From: Pseudoxanthomonas sp. J31
Lineage (GTDB): Bacteria; Pseudomonadota; Gammaproteobacteria; Xanthomonadales; Xanthomonadaceae
NCBI RefSeq assembly: GCF_000510725.1
Contig: NZ_AZNZ01000002.1
Span: 124,001-188,000 of the forward strand
DNA: 64,000 nucleotides
Direction: 5' to 3'
Made by a program: the position numbers and the translations under genes. Position 1 is the stretch's first letter, and every line of letters starts with the position of its first letter. A model generated the notes under the pieces. The model ran no database searches. It was given only the letters and a program-made list of their open reading frames with translations, and was not told where the DNA came from. Shown here piece after piece: positions 20,672 through 30,128 of the stretch.

Positions 20672-21993
20672 CGATCCACCTCACCAAACACAAGGTCATA
20701 AGTACCGATCATGGCCACGACGTCGGCCAGCATGTGGCCGCGCACGATCTCGTCCATGGACGACAGGTGCGCGAAGCCCGGGGCGCGCAGGTGCACGCGG
20801 AACGGCTTGTTGGCGCCGTCGGAGACCAGGTAGCAGCCGAACTCGCCCTTCGGCGCCTCGACCGCGGCGTAGGTCTCGCCGGCCGGCACGCAGTAGCCCT
20901 CGGAGAACAGCTTGAAGTGGTGGATCAGGGCTTCCATGTCGTCCTTCATCTCCTCCCGCTTGGGAGGGGCGACCTTGTAGTTCCTGACCATCACCGGGCC
21001 CGGGTTTTCCTTCAGCCACTTCACGCACTGGGCGATGATGCGGTTGGACTGGCGCATCTCGGCGATGCGGACCAGGTAGCGGTCGTAGCAGTCGCCGTTG
21101 ACGCCCACCGGGATGTCGAAGTCCACCGCGTCGTACTTGGCGTACGGCTGCTTCTTGCGCAGGTCCCAGGCGATGCCCGAGCCGCGCAGCATCACGCCGG
21201 TCATGCCCCAGGCATAAGCCTGCTCCGGGGTGACCACGCCGATGCCGACGGTACGCTGCTTCCAGATGCGGTTGTCGGTCAGCAGCGTCTCGTACTCGTC
21301 GACGCGCTTGGGGAACTCGCGGGTGAAGTGCTCGAGGTAGTCCAGGAGCGAACCCTCGCGGGCCTCGTTGAAGCGCTTGAGCTTGGCGCCCTTGTGCCAG
21401 GGCGACTCCTTGTACTTCGGCATCCGGTCCGGCAGGTCGCGGTAGACGCCGCCGGGACGGTAGTAGGCCGCGTGCATGCGCGCGCCGCTGACCGCCTCGT
21501 AGACGTCCATCAGCTCCTCGCGCTCGCGGAACGCGTACAGGAACACCGCCATCGCGCCCAGGTCCAGCGCGTTGGAGCCGACCCACATCAGGTGGTTCAG
21601 GATGCGGGTGATCTCGTCGAACATGGTGCGGATGTACTGGGCGCGCTCGGGCGCCTCGATCCCCAGCAGGGTCTCGATCGCGCGCACGTAGGCGTGCTCG
21701 TTGCACATCATCGACACGTAGTCCAGCCGGTCCATGTACGGGATCGACTGGTTGAACGGCTTGGACTCGGCCAGCTTCTCGGTACCGCGGTGGAGCAGGC
21801 CCACGTGCGGGTCGGCGCGGACGATGGTCTCGCCGTCCATTTCCAGGATCAGGCGCAGCACGCCGTGCGCGGCCGGGTGCTGCGGGCCGAAGTTCATCGT
21901 GTAGTTGCGGATCTCCTGCCGCAGCGCGGAGGAGTCGCCGGCCGGCGCCTGGCCGGGCTGGCTGTGGCTGTCGGTAAGCATCTGGGCGCTCAC
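20668..21993 (-). CDS. nuoD: NADH-quinone oxidoreductase subunit D (49-kDa type)
   Basis: NuoD forms the quinone pocket together with NuoB and descends from NiFe hydrogenase. I choose GTG at 21991-21993 ([15 protein letters not shown]), 441 residues, because GGGAGG lies seven bases upstream and the codon overlaps the nuoC stop as GTGA; an ATG four codons later (21979-21981) is the alternative. Family motifs are [47 protein letters not shown] and the C-terminal [20 protein letters not shown]. The first ~25 residues are a variable hydrophilic lead. Confidence 0.96.
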   Translation of the reverse strand: MSAQMLTDSHSQPGQAPAGDSSALRQEIRNYTMNFGPQHPAAHGVLRLILEMDGETIVRADPHVGLLHRGTEKLAESKPFNQSIPYMDRLDYVSMMCNEHAYVRAIETLLGIEAPERAQYIRTMFDEITRILNHLMWVGSNALDLGAMAVFLYAFREREELMDVYEAVSGARMHAAYYRPGGVYRDLPDRMPKYKESPWHKGAKLKRFNEAREGSLLDYLEHFTREFPKRVDEYETLLTDNRIWKQRTVGIGVVTPEQAYAWGMTGVMLRGSGIAWDLRKKQPYAKYDAVDFDIPVGVNGDCYDRYLVRIAEMRQSNRIIAQCVKWLKENPGPVMVRNYKVAPPKREEMKDDMEALIHHFKLFSEGYCVPAGETYAAVEAPKGEFGCYLVSDGANKPFRVHLRAPGFAHLSSMDEIVRGHMLADVVAMIGTYDLVFGEVDR

Positions 21994-22742
21994 TTGGCGG
22001 CCTCCCGTTGTGCGGCCTCGCCTGCGGCGGTCTGGTAGCGGGCGTCGTCGCGGATCACGCGCGGCACGCCGACGCGCGGCTCGACCGAGGTCACCGGCTC
22101 GTAGACCACGCGCTTGCGCTGCTCGTCGTAGCGGACCTCGACGTTGCCGATCAGCGGGAAGTCCTTGCGGAACGGATGGCCGACGAAACCGTAGTCCGTC
22201 ATGATCCGGCGCAGGTCCGGATGGCCTTCGAAGACGATGCCGTACAGGTCGAACGCCTCGCGCTCGAACCAGTTGGCGCCGCGCCACACCGGGGTCAGCG
22301 ACGGCACCACCGGCAGCGAGTCGTCCTCGGCGAAGCAGCGCACGCGCAGGCGGCAGTTGTTGGCGTAGGACAGCAGGTGGGCGACCGCGGCGAAGCGGCG
22401 CTCCGGCGCCAGCACCGGCAGCGAGCCGGCCGGGCCCTGCTCCATGGGCTTCTCGCCCCAGCCGAAGCGGCCCGGGCCCTTGCCCTCGACGCCGCGGCTG
22501 AAGCCGGTGGAGGACACGTCCTCGGTATCCCACTCGTCGCTGCCGTAGCCCATGTAGTCGACGCCACACAGGTCGGTGAGCTGCTCGAAGCCGAACTCGT
22601 CGCGCAGGGCGTGGCAGGTGGCCAGCAGGTCCTGGGCGGAAACCTCGAGGGTGACTTCACCACGGGGCTCGGCCACGGTGACCGTGGCGCCGGGGAATCG
22701 GTCGCGCAGTCGCTGGGCGAAGGTGGCAGCTGGCTCGGCCAT
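21990..22742 (-). CDS. nuoC: NADH-quinone oxidoreductase subunit C (30-kDa type)
   Basis: NuoC is the 30-kDa structural subunit of the complex I peripheral arm. The 250-residue protein includes the conserved C-terminal motif [20 protein letters not shown] and [15 protein letters not shown] that defines the family. Residues ~80-105 form a Gly-rich insertion ([17 protein letters not shown]) not present in the enteric fused form. NuoC and NuoD are separate genes here. It starts 60 bp after nuoB. Confidence 0.96.
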   Translation of the reverse strand: MAEPAATFAQRLRDRFPGATVTVAEPRGEVTLEVSAQDLLATCHALRDEFGFEQLTDLCGVDYMGYGSDEWDTEDVSSTGFSRGVEGKGPGRFGWGEKPMEQGPAGSLPVLAPERRFAAVAHLLSYANNCRLRVRCFAEDDSLPVVPSLTPVWRGANWFEREAFDLYGIVFEGHPDLRRIMTDYGFVGHPFRKDFPLIGNVEVRYDEQRKRVVYEPVTSVEPRVGVPRVIRDDARYQTAAGEAAQREAAK

Positions 22743-22802
22743 GGGGCTTGGCGTTTCCGTCGTTCGTGCGCGCCGGGGCGCGCGGTGGATCAGGTAGGAG
22801 GG

Positions 22803-23381
22803 TCAGCGGGCGATGGTGTTGTTCTTGTTCGCCGCCACCGTCTGGGTGCGCCAGATCTTCTTCTGCAGCTGCAGGATGCCGTAGACCAGCGCCTCGGCGG
22901 TCGGCGGGCAGCCGGGCACGTAGATGTCCACCGGCACGATGCGGTCGCAGCCGCGCACCACGGAGTAGGAGTAGTGGTAGTAGCCGCCGCCGTTGGCGCA
23001 GCTGCCCATGGAGATGACCCACTTCGGGTCGGGCATCTGGTCGTAGACCTTGCGCAGCGCCGGGGCCATCTTGTTGACCAGGGTGCCGGCCACGATCATC
23101 ACGTCGGACTGGCGCGGCGACGGGCGGAACACCACGCCGTAACGGTCCAGGTCCAGGCGCGCGGCGCCGGCGTGCATCATCTCGACCGCGCAGCAGGCCA
23201 GGCCGAAGGTCATCGGCCACATCGAGCCGGTGCGGGCCCAGTTGACCAGGGCGTCGACGCTGGTGGTGACGTAGCCCTTCTCCAGCAGCGGGTTCTCGCC
23301 GGCGGGCCGCAGGATGTCCTCGACCCGGCCCTCGGGCATCGGGTTGGTCATCAGGCGGTCGATGGTTTGGATCACTCCCAT
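22803..23381 (-). CDS. nuoB: NADH-quinone oxidoreductase subunit B (cluster N2)
   Basis: NuoB holds cluster N2, the last Fe-S centre before quinone. The 192-residue protein ([20 protein letters not shown]) starts at the ATG 23379-23381. The N2 ligands are visible as the tandem pair C63-C64 in [12 protein letters not shown]128 in GSCANGGG and C158 in [10 protein letters not shown]. The start overlaps the end of nuoA by 10 bp. An upstream in-frame extension is not supported. Confidence 0.97.
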   Translation of the reverse strand: MGVIQTIDRLMTNPMPEGRVEDILRPAGENPLLEKGYVTTSVDALVNWARTGSMWPMTFGLACCAVEMMHAGAARLDLDRYGVVFRPSPRQSDVMIVAGTLVNKMAPALRKVYDQMPDPKWVISMGSCANGGGYYHYSYSVVRGCDRIVPVDIYVPGCPPTAEALVYGILQLQKKIWRTQTVAANKNNTIAR

Positions 23382-23728
23382 TCGAGCGCTCCCTTCTTCC
23401 AGACGTAGACGAAGCCGAGGAAGAGCATCCCCACGAACAGGGCCATGGTGACCAGCGCGCGCGGCCCCAGGTCCTGGAACACGAGGGTCCACGGCACGAT
23501 GAAGATGATTTCCAGGTCGAAGACGATGAACTGGATCGCGATGAGGTAGTAGCGCACGTCGAACTTCATGCGCGCGTCCTCGAAGGCCTCGAAGCCGCAC
23601 TCGTACGGCGACAGCTTCTCGGCGTCCGGACGGCGCGGTCCGAGCACGCGGCCAACGATGATCAGCGCGATGCCGATCCCGGTGGCCACGATCAGGAACA
23701 GCAGGGTCGGCAGGTATTGGGCCAGCAC
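23372..23728 (-). CDS. nuoA: NADH-quinone oxidoreductase subunit A
   Basis: NuoA is a three-helix membrane subunit that begins the operon. I assign the GTG start at 23726-23728 ([20 protein letters not shown]), giving the usual 118 residues, with AGAGAG upstream; the frame stays open further but shows no family sequence there. Signature features are [20 protein letters not shown], with the conserved Cys loop facing the quinone cavity, and [14 protein letters not shown], with its acidic residues in helix 2. The promoter lies about 160 bp upstream. Confidence 0.95.
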   Translation of the reverse strand: MLAQYLPTLLFLIVATGIGIALIIVGRVLGPRRPDAEKLSPYECGFEAFEDARMKFDVRYYLIAIQFIVFDLEIIFIVPWTLVFQDLGPRALVTMALFVGMLFLGFVYVWKKGALEWE

Positions 23729-23891
23729 GTGTGGTTCTCTCTTGCCTCTGCCCTGGAGCGGGCTTGGGTGGGCGGTGGCGGCCGCGTCAGCGGCTCCCCC
23801 TCGCCTGTCCTGCCGCGGCCTGGCCGCGGAACTTGCCAATGCGCCGCGCGGCACGGGAGACCCCGGCCGCGCGGTTGTGCATAGCAGCGGG

Positions 23892-23920
23892 ATTGTAGCG
23901 TCCGCGGCGATAAGGGTAAA
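23892..23920 (-). promoter_or_regulatory. Promoter of the nuo operon
   Basis: On the minus strand TTTACC (23915-23920) and TACAAT (23892-23897) are 17 bp apart. Transcription would begin near 23885, leaving a leader of about 155 nt before nuoA. It lies downstream of the terminator that ends the tpiA-secG-tRNA-Leu transcript. Confidence 0.75.
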
Positions 23921-23960
23921 CGCTTTGGACGTTTGTCGCCGCCTCCGCAACTTTCCCGCG

Positions 23961-23987
23961 GAAACAAAGAAGCCCGCCGAAGCGGGC
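23961..23987 (-). terminator. Terminator after tRNA-Leu
   Basis: Stem GCCCGC (23972-23977) pairs with GCGGGC (23982-23987) across a tetraloop read TTCG on the minus strand, followed by TTCTTTGTTTC. This is a textbook intrinsic terminator located 37 bp beyond the tRNA-Leu 3' end, insulating the nuo promoter. Confidence 0.85.
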
Positions 23988-24023
23988 CGTCTTCGCCCGG
24001 CGCACGCGCCGGGACCATGTAGT

Positions 24024-24108
24024 TGGTGCCCAAGAGGGGACTCGAACCCCTACGACTCTCGTCGCTACCACCTCAAGGTAGTGCGTCTACCAATTCCGCC
24101 ACCTGGGC
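24024..24108 (-). tRNA. tRNA-Leu (GAG)
   Basis: An 85-nt class II tRNA with encoded CCA. The anticodon loop TTGAGGT gives GAG, reading CUC and CUU leucine codons. The long variable arm (CGACGAGAGTCG) forms its own stem, and the T-arm is GGTTCGAGTCC. The acceptor GCCCAGG pairs with CTTGGGC, with one G-U. It lies directly downstream of secG, a gene order also seen in E. coli and many proteobacteria. Confidence 0.96.
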
Positions 24109-24154
24109 CTGAAACCTTCACCGCGCCGCCTGGCGCGGTGGCGCATTGTACGCG

Positions 24155-24586
24155 TTACTGCTGCGGCTGCGTAGCCGTTCCGGCGGCATTTTCTTCCTGC
24201 GCCGGGGCCGGGACCTCGCCCGCCGCCGGCGTGGCGGCCGGGACCTCGGAAGCAGCCGGCGGGGCCGGCAGCTCGCCCGGGGCCGCGACGGGCGCCGCCG
24301 GGACCTCGAGCTGGCCCATCACGCCCAGGTCCTGCTGCACCACCGGGCGGGCGCTGTGGGTGGCGTACCAGGCCATGAACAGGCTGATGCCGAAGAACAC
24401 CACGGCCAGCCACTTGGTGCTCTTGGACAGGAAGTTGGACGCGCCGCGCGCGCCGAACACGGTGCCGGAGGCGCCCGCGCCGAAGCCGGAGCCGGCGGCC
24501 GCGCCGGCGCCGCGCTGCAGCAGGATCAGCACGATCATGGCGATCGCCACCAGCACGTACACCACGTTGAGGATCAGCATCAGCAT
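24155..24586 (-). CDS. secG: Preprotein translocase subunit SecG
   Basis: SecG is the small auxiliary subunit of the SecYEG channel. The start is the ATG at 24584-24586 (MLMLILNVVYVLVAIAMIVL), 14 bp after tpiA. Two transmembrane helices flank the conserved QRGAGAAAGSGFGAG and SNFLSKSTKWLAVVFF segments. The 143-residue protein is longer than the E. coli 110 because of a Pro/Ala/Glu-rich C-terminal tail (about residues 95-143), probably cytoplasmic or disordered. It is likely co-transcribed with tpiA and tRNA-Leu. Confidence 0.95.
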   Translation of the reverse strand: MLMLILNVVYVLVAIAMIVLILLQRGAGAAAGSGFGAGASGTVFGARGASNFLSKSTKWLAVVFFGISLFMAWYATHSARPVVQQDLGVMGQLEVPAAPVAAPGELPAPPAASEVPAATPAAGEVPAPAQEENAAGTATQPQQ

Positions 24587-24600
24587 TGTCAGGGTCTCGC

Positions 24601-25359
24601 TTACCGCGCCGCCGCAGCGGCCCGGGCAATGGCCAGGAAATCGGCGGCCACCAGGGAGGCGCCGCCGATCAGCCCGCCGTCCACGTCCGGCTGCGCGCAC
24701 AGCGCGCCGGCGTTGTCGGGCTTCACGCTGCCCCCGTACAGGATGGGCAGCGAATCGGCGATTCTAGCATTGTGCGCGGCGATCTGGCGACGGATGAAGG
24801 CGTGCATCTCCTGGGCCTGCTCCGGGCTGGCGGTGCGGCCGGTGCCGATCGCCCAGCACGGCTCGTAGGCGACCACCGCCGATTCGAAGCCCCCCACCCC
24901 GACCAGGTCCAGCACAGGCTGCAGCTGGGCGGCGATGACGTCCTGGGCGCGGCCGGCCTCGCGGTCCTCCAGGTGCTCGCCCATGCACAGCACCGGCACC
25001 AGCCCGGCCTGCAGGCAGGCCTGGAACTTGCGCGCGACCAGCTCGCTGCTCTCGGCGTGGTAGCGGCGGCGCTCGGAATGGCCGCACAGCGCGTAGCGGG
25101 CGCCCACGTCGGCCACCATCCGCGCCGAGACCTCGCCGGTGTAGGCGCCTTCCATGTTGGGGCTCACGTCCTGGGCGCCGAACACCAGGGCCGAGCCCTC
25201 GAAGTCCTCGATCAGGTCGCCCAGGTAGGGCATCGGCGGCATGACCACCAGTTCCACGCCCGGGACCGGGGCCTGCGCGGCGACCTCGGCCACCAGCGAG
25301 GTCGCGAAGTCCCGCGTTCCATAGAGCTTCCAGTTGCCGGCGACGATCCTGCGACGCAT
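24601..25359 (-). CDS. tpiA: Triosephosphate isomerase
   Basis: TpiA interconverts dihydroxyacetone phosphate and glyceraldehyde 3-phosphate in glycolysis and gluconeogenesis. The 252-residue protein starts at the ATG 25357-25359 (MRRRIVAGNWKLYGTRDFAT); a more upstream start would read through terminator DNA. The catalytic triad is intact: K11 in AGNWKL, the histidine in YALCGHSERR and the glutamate in AYEPCWAIGTG. The phosphate-binding LPILYGGSVKPDN loop is also present. It precedes secG. Confidence 0.97.
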   Translation of the reverse strand: MRRRIVAGNWKLYGTRDFATSLVAEVAAQAPVPGVELVVMPPMPYLGDLIEDFEGSALVFGAQDVSPNMEGAYTGEVSARMVADVGARYALCGHSERRRYHAESSELVARKFQACLQAGLVPVLCMGEHLEDREAGRAQDVIAAQLQPVLDLVGVGGFESAVVAYEPCWAIGTGRTASPEQAQEMHAFIRRQIAAHNARIADSLPILYGGSVKPDNAGALCAQPDVDGGLIGGASLVAADFLAIARAAAAAR

Positions 25360-25412
25360 GCCTGCTCCCGAATCAGCGGTTGGGGCGCGGAAGAATACCC
25401 TGCGGTACGGAA

Positions 25413-25447
25413 AAGCGCCCCCTGACAACGCTGGACAGGGGGCGCTT
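25413..25447 (-). terminator. Terminator between the oxygenase gene and tpiA
   Basis: A perfect 12-bp stem (AAGCGCCCCCTG at 25413-25424 with CAGGGGGCGCTT at 25436-25447, loop of 11) is followed on the minus strand by TTTTCCG. It lies 16 bp past the stop codon of the upstream oxygenase gene. Confidence 0.8.
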
Positions 25448-25462
25448 CCACCCAGGTGGTGC

Positions 25463-26401
25463 TTACTTGAGCTTGATCTCGCGCAGGCGCTGCTCGAGGA
25501 AGCCCTGGGCGGTGATCGGCTCCGGATAGCGGCTGGGGTTGTCCGCGCTCACGCAGGACGGCAGCACGTCGATCAGGAAATCCGGGTTCGGGTGCAGGAA
25601 GAACGGCACCGAGTAGCGCGGCTTGCGCGCCTCCTCGCCCGGGGGGTTGACCACGCGGTGGATGGTCGACGGGTACACGTGGTTGGTCAGGCGCTCGAGC
25701 ATGTCGCCGATGTTGACCACGATGGTGTCGCCCTCGGAGGTGAACGGCACCCACTCACCCTCGTGCGAGCGCACTTCCAGGCCCGCGGCGCTGGCGCCGA
25801 CCAGCAGGGTGATGAAGTTGATGTCGCCGTGGGCGCCGGCGCGCACGTTGGGGATGTCGTCGGCGGTGATCGGCGGGTAGTGGATCGGGCGCAGGATCGA
25901 GTTGCCGAAGTTGGTCTTGTCGGCGAAGAAGTCCTCCGGCAGGCCGATGTGCAGCGCCAGCGCGCTCAGCACGCGCGAGCCCAGCGAATCCAGCGCCTGG
26001 TACAGGGCGTAGCCGTACTCGCGGAACTCCGGCACCTCCTCCGGCCACAGGTTCGGCGGCATGTACTGGCGGTACTTGGAGTCGTCCGGGATCTCGCGGC
26101 CGATGTGCCAGAACTCCTTGAGGTCGTAGTGCTGGCTGCCCTTGGCGGTTTCCACGCCGAACGGGGTGTAGCCGCGCGCGCCGCCGCCGCCGGGCACGTG
26201 GTACTTCTTCTTCACCTCCTCCGGGAGGGCGAAGAACTTCTTGAAGGCGGCGTAGGCGTTGTCGATCAGTTCCGGCGGGATGCCGTGGTTGCTGATGCCG
26301 GCAAAGCCCCACTCGCGGTAGGCCGCACCGAGCTCGGCGACGAAGGCCTCGCGGTCGGTGTCGTAGCGGGTGATGTCGAAGGTGGGGATACGGGCGGACA
26401 T
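25463..26401 (-). CDS. 2-oxoglutarate/Fe(II)-dependent oxygenase, isopenicillin N synthase family
   Basis: The 312-residue protein belongs to the non-haem iron dioxygenase superfamily with N-terminal DIOX_N and C-terminal jelly-roll domains. The iron ligands are visible as H191-x-D193 (AHGDINFITLL) and H248 (STIHRVVNP), and the co-substrate anchor is R262-x-S264 (RYSVPFF). The DIOX_N signature WGFAGISNHGIP is at 31-42. I choose the ATG at 26399-26401 (MSARIPTFDITRYDTDREAF); GGAG lies 13 bases upstream. Such genes are widespread in proteobacteria without a known substrate, so the family is firm and the reaction is not. It sits between glmM and tpiA with its own terminator. Confidence 0.9.
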   Translation of the reverse strand: MSARIPTFDITRYDTDREAFVAELGAAYREWGFAGISNHGIPPELIDNAYAAFKKFFALPEEVKKKYHVPGGGGARGYTPFGVETAKGSQHYDLKEFWHIGREIPDDSKYRQYMPPNLWPEEVPEFREYGYALYQALDSLGSRVLSALALHIGLPEDFFADKTNFGNSILRPIHYPPITADDIPNVRAGAHGDINFITLLVGASAAGLEVRSHEGEWVPFTSEGDTIVVNIGDMLERLTNHVYPSTIHRVVNPPGEEARKPRYSVPFFLHPNPDFLIDVLPSCVSADNPSRYPEPITAQGFLEQRLREIKLK

Positions 26402-26466
26402 TAAGGGGAATACTCCGGGGTGGTGCGGCGCCGGCCACCCGGCCGGCGCCTTGGGGATCTGCCGGC

Positions 26467-27822
26467 TCAGCCGGCCGCCTGGCGCACGGCCGAGGCAAGG
26501 GTGTCGAGGGTGGCCTGCATCAGCGCGGCGTCGTCGGCTTCCACCGTGACCCGCACCACCGGCTCGGTGCCGGAGGGACGCAGGAAGGCGCGGCCGCGGC
26601 CCTGCACCGCCGCCTGGGCCTGCTCCAGCGCCTGGCGCACGCCCGGCGCGGCGACCACGTCGGCCGCCCTGGCGCCGTCCAGGCGCACGTTGACCGTGGC
26701 CTGCGGCACCACCGACAGGCCTTCCAGGGCCTGGTCCAGGCGCTTGCCGGCGCGGCGCAGGGCGTCGAGCACCTGCAGCGCGCTGACGATGGCGTCGCCG
26801 GTGGTGGCGCGGTCCAGGCACAGCAGGTGGCCGGAGGCCTCGCCGCCGAGCACGCCGCCGCCCTCGACCAGGGCCTGGTGCACGTAGCGGTCGCCGACCT
26901 TGGCGCGCAGGAACGGGATGCCGGCCTGCGCCAGCGCCTTCTCCAGGCCGTAGTTGGTCATCAGCGTGCCGACCACCGGGCCGCGCAGGCGGCCGCTGGC
27001 CTGCCAGTCGCGCGCCAGCACGTACAGCAGGCCGTCGCCGTCGACCGTGCGGCCGGCGGCGTCGACCATCAGCACGCGGTCGCCGTCGCCGTCGAAGGCG
27101 ATGCCCAGGTCGGCACCGGCCTCCACGACCTTGGCCGCGAGGTTGCCGATGTGCATCGAGCCGACGCCGTCGTTGATGTTGATGCCGTCCGGGGCGGCGC
27201 CGATGGCGGTCACCTCCGCGCCCAGCTCGCGGAACATCAGCGGGGCGATGTGGTACGTGGCGCCGTGGGCGCAGTCGAGCACCACCTTCAGCCCGCGCAG
27301 GTCGAAGCCGCGCGGCACCGAGGCCTTGCAGAACTCGATGTAGCGGCCGACCGCGTCGCGCGCGCGCGCCACCTTGCCCAGCTGCCCGGACTCGACCGTG
27401 GCGAACGGCGCGTCCAGCGCGGCCTCGATCGCCAGCTCGGTGGCGTCGTCCAGCTTCTCGCCCTCGGCGGAGAAGAACTTGATGCCGTTGTCGTAGTGCG
27501 GGTTATGCGAGGCGCTGATGACGATGCCGGCGTCCGCGCCCAGGGTACGGGTCAGGAACGCCACCGCCGGGGTCGGCATCGGCCCCAGCATCTGCACGTT
27601 GACCCCGGCCGCGACCAGGCCGGCCTCCAGGGCCGACTCGAACATGTAGCCGGAGATACGGGTGTCCTTGCCGATCACCACGGTCGGGCGGGCCTGGCCG
27701 CCGGCGGCCAGCACCCGGCCAAGGGCATTGCCCAGGCGCAGGACGAAGTCGGCGGAAATCGGCCCCTGCCCGACCCGGCCGCGAATGCCGTCGGTCCCGA
27801 AATAGCGGCGGGAACTGCTCAT
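26467..27822 (-). CDS. glmM: Phosphoglucosamine mutase
   Basis: GlmM converts glucosamine-6-phosphate to glucosamine-1-phosphate for UDP-GlcNAc, the precursor of peptidoglycan and lipopolysaccharide. The 451-residue protein has the phosphoserine loop [14 protein letters not shown] (S105 as catalytic serine), the metal-binding [13 protein letters not shown] loop, the sugar-binding GGEASGHLL loop and the C-terminal phosphate-binding [11 protein letters not shown]. Starting residues [15 protein letters not shown] are standard. Its ATG overlaps the accD stop by 4 bp, suggesting co-translation with accD. Confidence 0.97.
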   Translation of the reverse strand: MSSSRRYFGTDGIRGRVGQGPISADFVLRLGNALGRVLAAGGQARPTVVIGKDTRISGYMFESALEAGLVAAGVNVQMLGPMPTPAVAFLTRTLGADAGIVISASHNPHYDNGIKFFSAEGEKLDDATELAIEAALDAPFATVESGQLGKVARARDAVGRYIEFCKASVPRGFDLRGLKVVLDCAHGATYHIAPLMFRELGAEVTAIGAAPDGININDGVGSMHIGNLAAKVVEAGADLGIAFDGDGDRVLMVDAAGRTVDGDGLLYVLARDWQASGRLRGPVVGTLMTNYGLEKALAQAGIPFLRAKVGDRYVHQALVEGGGVLGGEASGHLLCLDRATTGDAIVSALQVLDALRRAGKRLDQALEGLSVVPQATVNVRLDGARAADVVAAPGVRQALEQAQAAVQGRGRAFLRPSGTEPVVRVTVEADDAALMQATLDTLASAVRQAAG

Positions 27823-28709
27823 GCTGCGTCCAGCGCCCCGTCGTCGGGCTTGGGCTGGCGCATCAGCATGGCCAGCAGGGTGGCCAGGCGGTCGCGCAGC
27901 TCGCGGCGGTCGCAGATCTGGTCGATGGCGCCGTGCTCGAGCAGGAACTCCGAGCGCTGGAAGCCCTCGGGCAGCTTCTCGCGCACGGTCTGCTCGATCA
28001 CGCGCGGGCCGGCGAAGCCGATCAGCGCCTCCGGCTCGGCGATGTTGAGGTCGCCCAGCATCGCGAACGAGGCCGACACGCCGCCGGTGGTCGGATGGGT
28101 CAGCACCGAGATGTAGGGGATGCCGGCCGCGCGCAGGCGGCCCAGGGCCGCCGAGGTCTTGGCCATCTGCATCAGCGAGAACAGGCTTTCCTGCATGCGC
28201 GCGCCGCCGGAGGCGGAGAAGTTGACGAACGGGGCGCCGATCTCCAGCGCGCGCTCGGCGGCCAGGGTGAACTTCTCGCCCACCACCGAGCCCATCGAGC
28301 CGCCCATGTAGGCGAAGTCGAACGAGCTGGCCACCAGCGGCCGGCCCTTGAGGCGGCCCTCCATGGCGACCAGGGCGTCGTACTCGCCGGTGGCCTTCTG
28401 GGTGGCCTTGATGCGGTCGGCGTAGCGCTTCTGGTCGCGGAACTTGAGCACGTCGGTCGGCGCCAGGTTGGGGGCGATCTCGGTGGTGCTACCGGGGTCG
28501 AACAGCGAGGCCAGGCGCGCGCGGGCACGGATGGGCATGTGGAAGGCGCACTTGGGGCACACCTCCAGGTTCTCCTCCAGCTCCGGGCGGTAGAGCGCGG
28601 CGCCGCAGCGGTCGCACTTCTCCCACAGGCCCTCGGGGACGCTGCGCTTGCGGGTGGAGGCGCTTTCGGTGCGGATGCCGGAGGGCATCAGTTTGCTGAG
28701 CCAGCTCAT
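27819..28709 (-). CDS. accD: Acetyl-CoA carboxylase carboxyltransferase subunit beta
   Basis: AccD is the beta subunit of carboxyltransferase, which makes malonyl-CoA for fatty acid synthesis. The 296-residue protein starts at the ATG 28707-28709 ([20 protein letters not shown]). The N-terminal zinc ribbon has C32, C35, C51 and C54. The crotonase-type core includes [18 protein letters not shown] and [19 protein letters not shown]. It heads a small operon with glmM. The upstream 150 bp are shared with a divergent hotdog-fold gene and hold a palindrome. Confidence 0.97.
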   Translation of the reverse strand: MSWLSKLMPSGIRTESASTRKRSVPEGLWEKCDRCGAALYRPELEENLEVCPKCAFHMPIRARARLASLFDPGSTTEIAPNLAPTDVLKFRDQKRYADRIKATQKATGEYDALVAMEGRLKGRPLVASSFDFAYMGGSMGSVVGEKFTLAAERALEIGAPFVNFSASGGARMQESLFSLMQMAKTSAALGRLRAAGIPYISVLTHPTTGGVSASFAMLGDLNIAEPEALIGFAGPRVIEQTVREKLPEGFQRSEFLLEHGAIDQICDRRELRDRLATLLAMLMRQPKPDDGALDAA

Positions 28710-28802
28710 GCGGGGCGGTCGTTTCCGTTCAGCGGCCGGGGCGGCCGGTAAAGGCGGACAGTCTAGCCCAGCACCCCCTCCCCCCGCGCATGAAACCATT
28801 TC

Positions 28803-28823
28803 CGTACCAATACGTATGGTACG
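28803..28823. promoter_or_regulatory. Inverted repeat in accD / hotdog-gene divergent region
   Basis: CGTACCA (28803-28809) and TGGTACG (28817-28823) are perfect 7-bp arms separated by 7 bp; the centre also contains the palindrome ATACGTAT. The element lies 37 bp before the plus-strand ATG and 94 bp upstream of accD. A weak -10-like TATGGT (28815-28820) overlaps the right arm, so it resembles a repressor operator. The regulator is unknown. Confidence 0.45.
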
Positions 28824-28859
28824 CTCCTGCCCCCGCCCCCGATCCATGTTCCCACCGTA

Positions 28860-29327
28860 ATGACGCCCGCGCTGATGCGCCACGGCATGAACCTGTGGCC
28901 CCCGTTCCTGTTCACCGGCATCCACGTCGCCGAGCTGGCGCCGGACTGGCGCCATGCCCGGGTCGAGCTGCGCCTGCGCCCCTGGAACCGCAACTACGTC
29001 GGCACCCACTTCGGCGGCAGCCTGTTCGCCATGACCGACCCGTTCTGGATGCTGTTGCTGATGCACTGCCTGGGCCGGGACTACTACGTGTGGGACCGCG
29101 AGGGCCGGATTGAATTCCTGCGCCCGGGGCGCAGCACCGTCTCCACCGAATTCCGCATCGACGACGCGGTGCTGGAGCAGATCCGGGCCGCCACCGCCGG
29201 CGGCGACAAGTACCTGCACTGGTTCGCCAACGACGTGGTCGACACCGAGGGCCAGGTCGTGGCCCGGGTGCACAAGCAGGTCTACGTGCGGCGCAAGCCC
29301 GACCGGCGCCCGGCCCCGGGCGGCTGA
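28860..29327 (+). CDS. DUF4442 hotdog-fold protein (thioesterase-like)
   Basis: The 155-residue protein resembles the DUF4442 branch of the hotdog-fold superfamily, which includes acyl-CoA thioesterases. Landmarks are [20 protein letters not shown], the [20 protein letters not shown] central helix region and [17 protein letters not shown] at the end. Catalytic residues of the group are not well defined and the substrate is unknown. It is transcribed away from accD, from a shared 150-bp region with a candidate operator, so a lipid-related role is a reasonable but unproven guess. Confidence 0.8.
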   Translation: MTPALMRHGMNLWPPFLFTGIHVAELAPDWRHARVELRLRPWNRNYVGTHFGGSLFAMTDPFWMLLLMHCLGRDYYVWDREGRIEFLRPGRSTVSTEFRIDDAVLEQIRAATAGGDKYLHWFANDVVDTEGQVVARVHKQVYVRRKPDRRPAPGG

Positions 29328-29440
29328 AGCGGCCGACCGGCGACGGCATCCTCCACGCCGCCACCGCCGCGGCCAGCAGCCTGCCGGCTTCCGGGTCCGG
29401 GGGCGGTCCCCGACCCGCCCGGACCATGCGGGTGGCGCTA

Positions 29441-29446
29441 TACAAT
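29441..29446 (+). promoter_or_regulatory. -10 element for a probably leaderless DUF502 gene
   Basis: TACAAT ends 7 bp before the ATG at 29454, so transcription would start at or next to the A of the start codon. No ribosome binding site fits between them. The -35 region is not recognisable. Confidence 0.45.
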
Positions 29447-29453
29447 CCGCGCC

Positions 29454-30128
29454 ATGACCCCCGCCGCCCCTGCGCCGTCGCGCGCCTCGCTGCAACGCCT
29501 GTTCCTCACCGGACTGCTGACCCTGTTGCCGCTGTGGCTGACCTGGGTGGTGATCAAGTTCGTGTTCGTGCTGCTGTCCGGGATCAGCAGCCCCTGGGTG
29601 GGGCCGCTGTCGCGGCGCATCGCCGCCTCCTTCCCCGGCTACCTGGACTGGGTCCAGGCGGTGTGGGTGCAGAACACCATCGCCATGCTCGCCACCCTGC
29701 TGGTGATCCTGGGGGTGGGCGTGCTGGCCCGGCGCGTGGTCGGCCAGCGCCTGCTGCGCTGGTTCGAGACGCTGATCGCGCGGGTGCCGCTGGCCAACGT
29801 GATCTACACCAGCGCGCGCAAGCTGCTGGACATCCTGCAGACCAAGCCCGGCAGCACCCAGCGCGTGGTCCTGATCGACTTCCCGCACCGGGAGATGAAG
29901 TCCATCGGCCTGGTCACCCGGGTGCTGCGCGAGGAAGGCACCGGGCGCGAGCTGGCCGCGGTGTACGTGCCGACCACGCCCAACCCCACCTCCGGCTACC
30001 TGGAGGTGGTGCCGGTGGAACTGCTCACGCCCACCGACTGGACCGTGGACCAGGCCATGGGCTTCATCATCTCCGGCGGCGCCGTGGCCCCGGAAAGCAT
30101 GCCCTTCACCCGCGCGGGGGAGCGCTGA
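29454..30128 (+). CDS. DUF502 family inner-membrane protein
   Basis: The 224-residue protein has two hydrophobic segments near the N-terminus (about 16-38 and 70-95) and a soluble C-terminal domain. It carries the DUF502 landmarks [38 protein letters not shown] and [18 protein letters not shown], followed by [18 protein letters not shown]. The function is unknown in bacteria; membrane localisation is the only safe inference. The stop codon overlaps the start of the next gene (TGATG), so the two are probably co-translated. Confidence 0.88.
   Translation: MTPAAPAPSRASLQRLFLTGLLTLLPLWLTWVVIKFVFVLLSGISSPWVGPLSRRIAASFPGYLDWVQAVWVQNTIAMLATLLVILGVGVLARRVVGQRLLRWFETLIARVPLANVIYTSARKLLDILQTKPGSTQRVVLIDFPHREMKSIGLVTRVLREEGTGRELAAVYVPTTPNPTSGYLEVVPVELLTPTDWTVDQAMGFIISGGAVAPESMPFTRAGER

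Noticed and set aside
26427-26450. Perfect 10-bp GC palindrome between glmM and the oxygenase gene as a terminator
   Set aside because: No T-run follows on the minus strand; it is more likely a structural hairpin or chance in GC-rich DNA.
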